NCBI GenBank assembly: GCA_902771445.1
Contig: CACXXD010000011.1
Span: forward strand, 1-34,181
Direction: 5' to 3'
Length of the DNA: 34,181 bases
DNA from: an uncultured Prevotellaceae bacterium
GTDB lineage: Bacteria > Bacteroidota > Bacteroidia > Bacteroidales > Bacteroidaceae
Shown: positions 33,731 through 34,181 of the stretch, in pieces
Position numbering within the stretch: the first letter of the stretch is position 1
How the letters are laid out: every line of letters begins with the position of its first letter
The notes under the pieces: generated by a model
The model's input: only the letters and a program-made list of their open reading frames with translations
Database searches by the model: none
Told to the model about the DNA's origin: nothing
Program-made: the position numbers and the translations under genes

Positions 33731-33856
33731 ATGAAGAAAAAGAAGTATTCAACACCAAGCATGAGGACCGTAAGGATTGGCATTTCGCATCTCTTGACAG
33801 GAACTAACCAAAATCCCCCGAAAGGCGAAGGTTCTGACTATGAATGGGGAGATTGA
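33731..33856 (+). CDS. Small peptide, 41 residues, of a short Bacteroidota family
   Basis: A 41-residue peptide beginning MKKKKYSTPSMRTVRIG, then HLLTGT and a Pro/Gly/Asp-rich acidic end (EGSDYEWGD). The scheme of basic start, Y..P.M.VV.I core, LL.G. and acidic tail matches short peptides that I recall as common in Prevotella and Bacteroides near surface-protein genes. No function is known to me. The leader is A-rich, as for other genes here. It lies 137 bases before the fimbrillin-like gene; the sequence between them (33857-33993) shows no clear promoter box. Confidence 0.5.
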   Translation: MKKKKYSTPSMRTVRIGISHLLTGTNQNPPKGEGSDYEWGD

Positions 33857-33993
33857 AGTGAAAAAGAATTAACGTAATGATTATCCGCAATCGTCCGATA
33901 ACTGTCCTTGGGCAAGCGTGCATGATGGCAGACACGCTGTCGGACACATGCGAATATATTTAATGTATGCGTGAACATTATTATTATATAGCG

Positions 33994-34181
33994 ATGAAGA
34001 AACATATCCTATACGCAGCAACGATGCTGCTACTCGCAGGTTGTGCCTCAGACGACTCTGCCGGCTTGTCTGAGGCAGACGGACATCATGGCGTGTATGG
34101 CTACATGCCGAATTATGAATTTGGCGACCAAGAGGACGGCCATGCCACCCGTGTCTCGCTGACGGGTAGTGAGAGCGGATT
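33994..34181 (+). CDS. Lipoprotein, fimbrillin-like, cut by the window end
   Basis: The first 62 residues are visible. A signal peptide, MKKHILYAATMLLLAGC, carries a clear lipobox (C17), followed by an acidic SDDS stretch. The phrase ATRVSLTGSESG resembles the beginning of the mature part of fimbrillin-family (Mfa-like) surface proteins, in which a TR.S.T segment precedes the first strand. The remainder lies outside the window, so the family call is tentative. Confidence 0.55.
   Translation, partial: MKKHILYAATMLLLAGCASDDSAGLSEADGHHGVYGYMPNYEFGDQEDGHATRVSLTGSESG

Overview
The window comes from a Bacteroidota genome, most likely Prevotella or a close relative. The evidence is a set of promoters with the TAnnTTTG box typical of the phylum, A-rich start regions, lipoproteins with an acidic stretch after the lipid-bearing cysteine, and secreted proteins ending in tails like type IX secretion sorting domains. 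No rRNA, tRNA, complete transposon or CRISPR array was found.

Layout. 1-1767: a PD-(D/E)XK nuclease-like protein followed by a decayed fragment of a tyrosine recombinase. 1768-5850: an ABC-F ATPase and an exported M13 peptidase (PepO), closed by a clear terminator. 5853-18322: one long rightward run of eight tightly packed genes. Its first five encode a protein with four zinc ribbons, a membrane-anchored Ser/Thr kinase, a protein with four AAA+ domains and a zinc ribbon, an FHA protein with zinc ribbons and a PP2C phosphatase. MetA, a U32-family protein and a membrane lipoprotein with a C-terminal zinc ribbon follow. 18354-23630: leftward metabolic and peptidase genes (aldA, a cysteine desulfidase/serine dehydratase-like Fe-S enzyme, dcp). 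23628-27361: a leftward accessory module containing a MntA/HepT toxin-antitoxin pair in one operon with a GIY-YIG/helicase protein, next to the C-terminal remnant of an Eco57I-type restriction-modification enzyme. A perfect 33-bp direct repeat brackets the module. 27515-28621: a membrane-bound AraC-type regulator. 28622-29462: a long intergenic region with inverted repeats, two families of tandem direct repeats and a promoter. 29463-34181: surface genes, namely two tandem copies of a lipoprotein plus secreted-protein pair, two very small peptide genes and the start of a fimbrillin-like lipoprotein.

How the parts may work together. The kinase, phosphatase and FHA protein form a complete write/erase/read phosphothreonine circuit. 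Zinc ribbons shared by four proteins of the run, and the multi-AAA+ protein, suggest they act as one membrane-associated machine. This is the best candidate for an undescribed system. The helicase module looks like a mobile defence cassette next to the wreck of an older restriction system. The surface region looks like a duplicated cell-envelope locus preceded by a repeat-rich control region.
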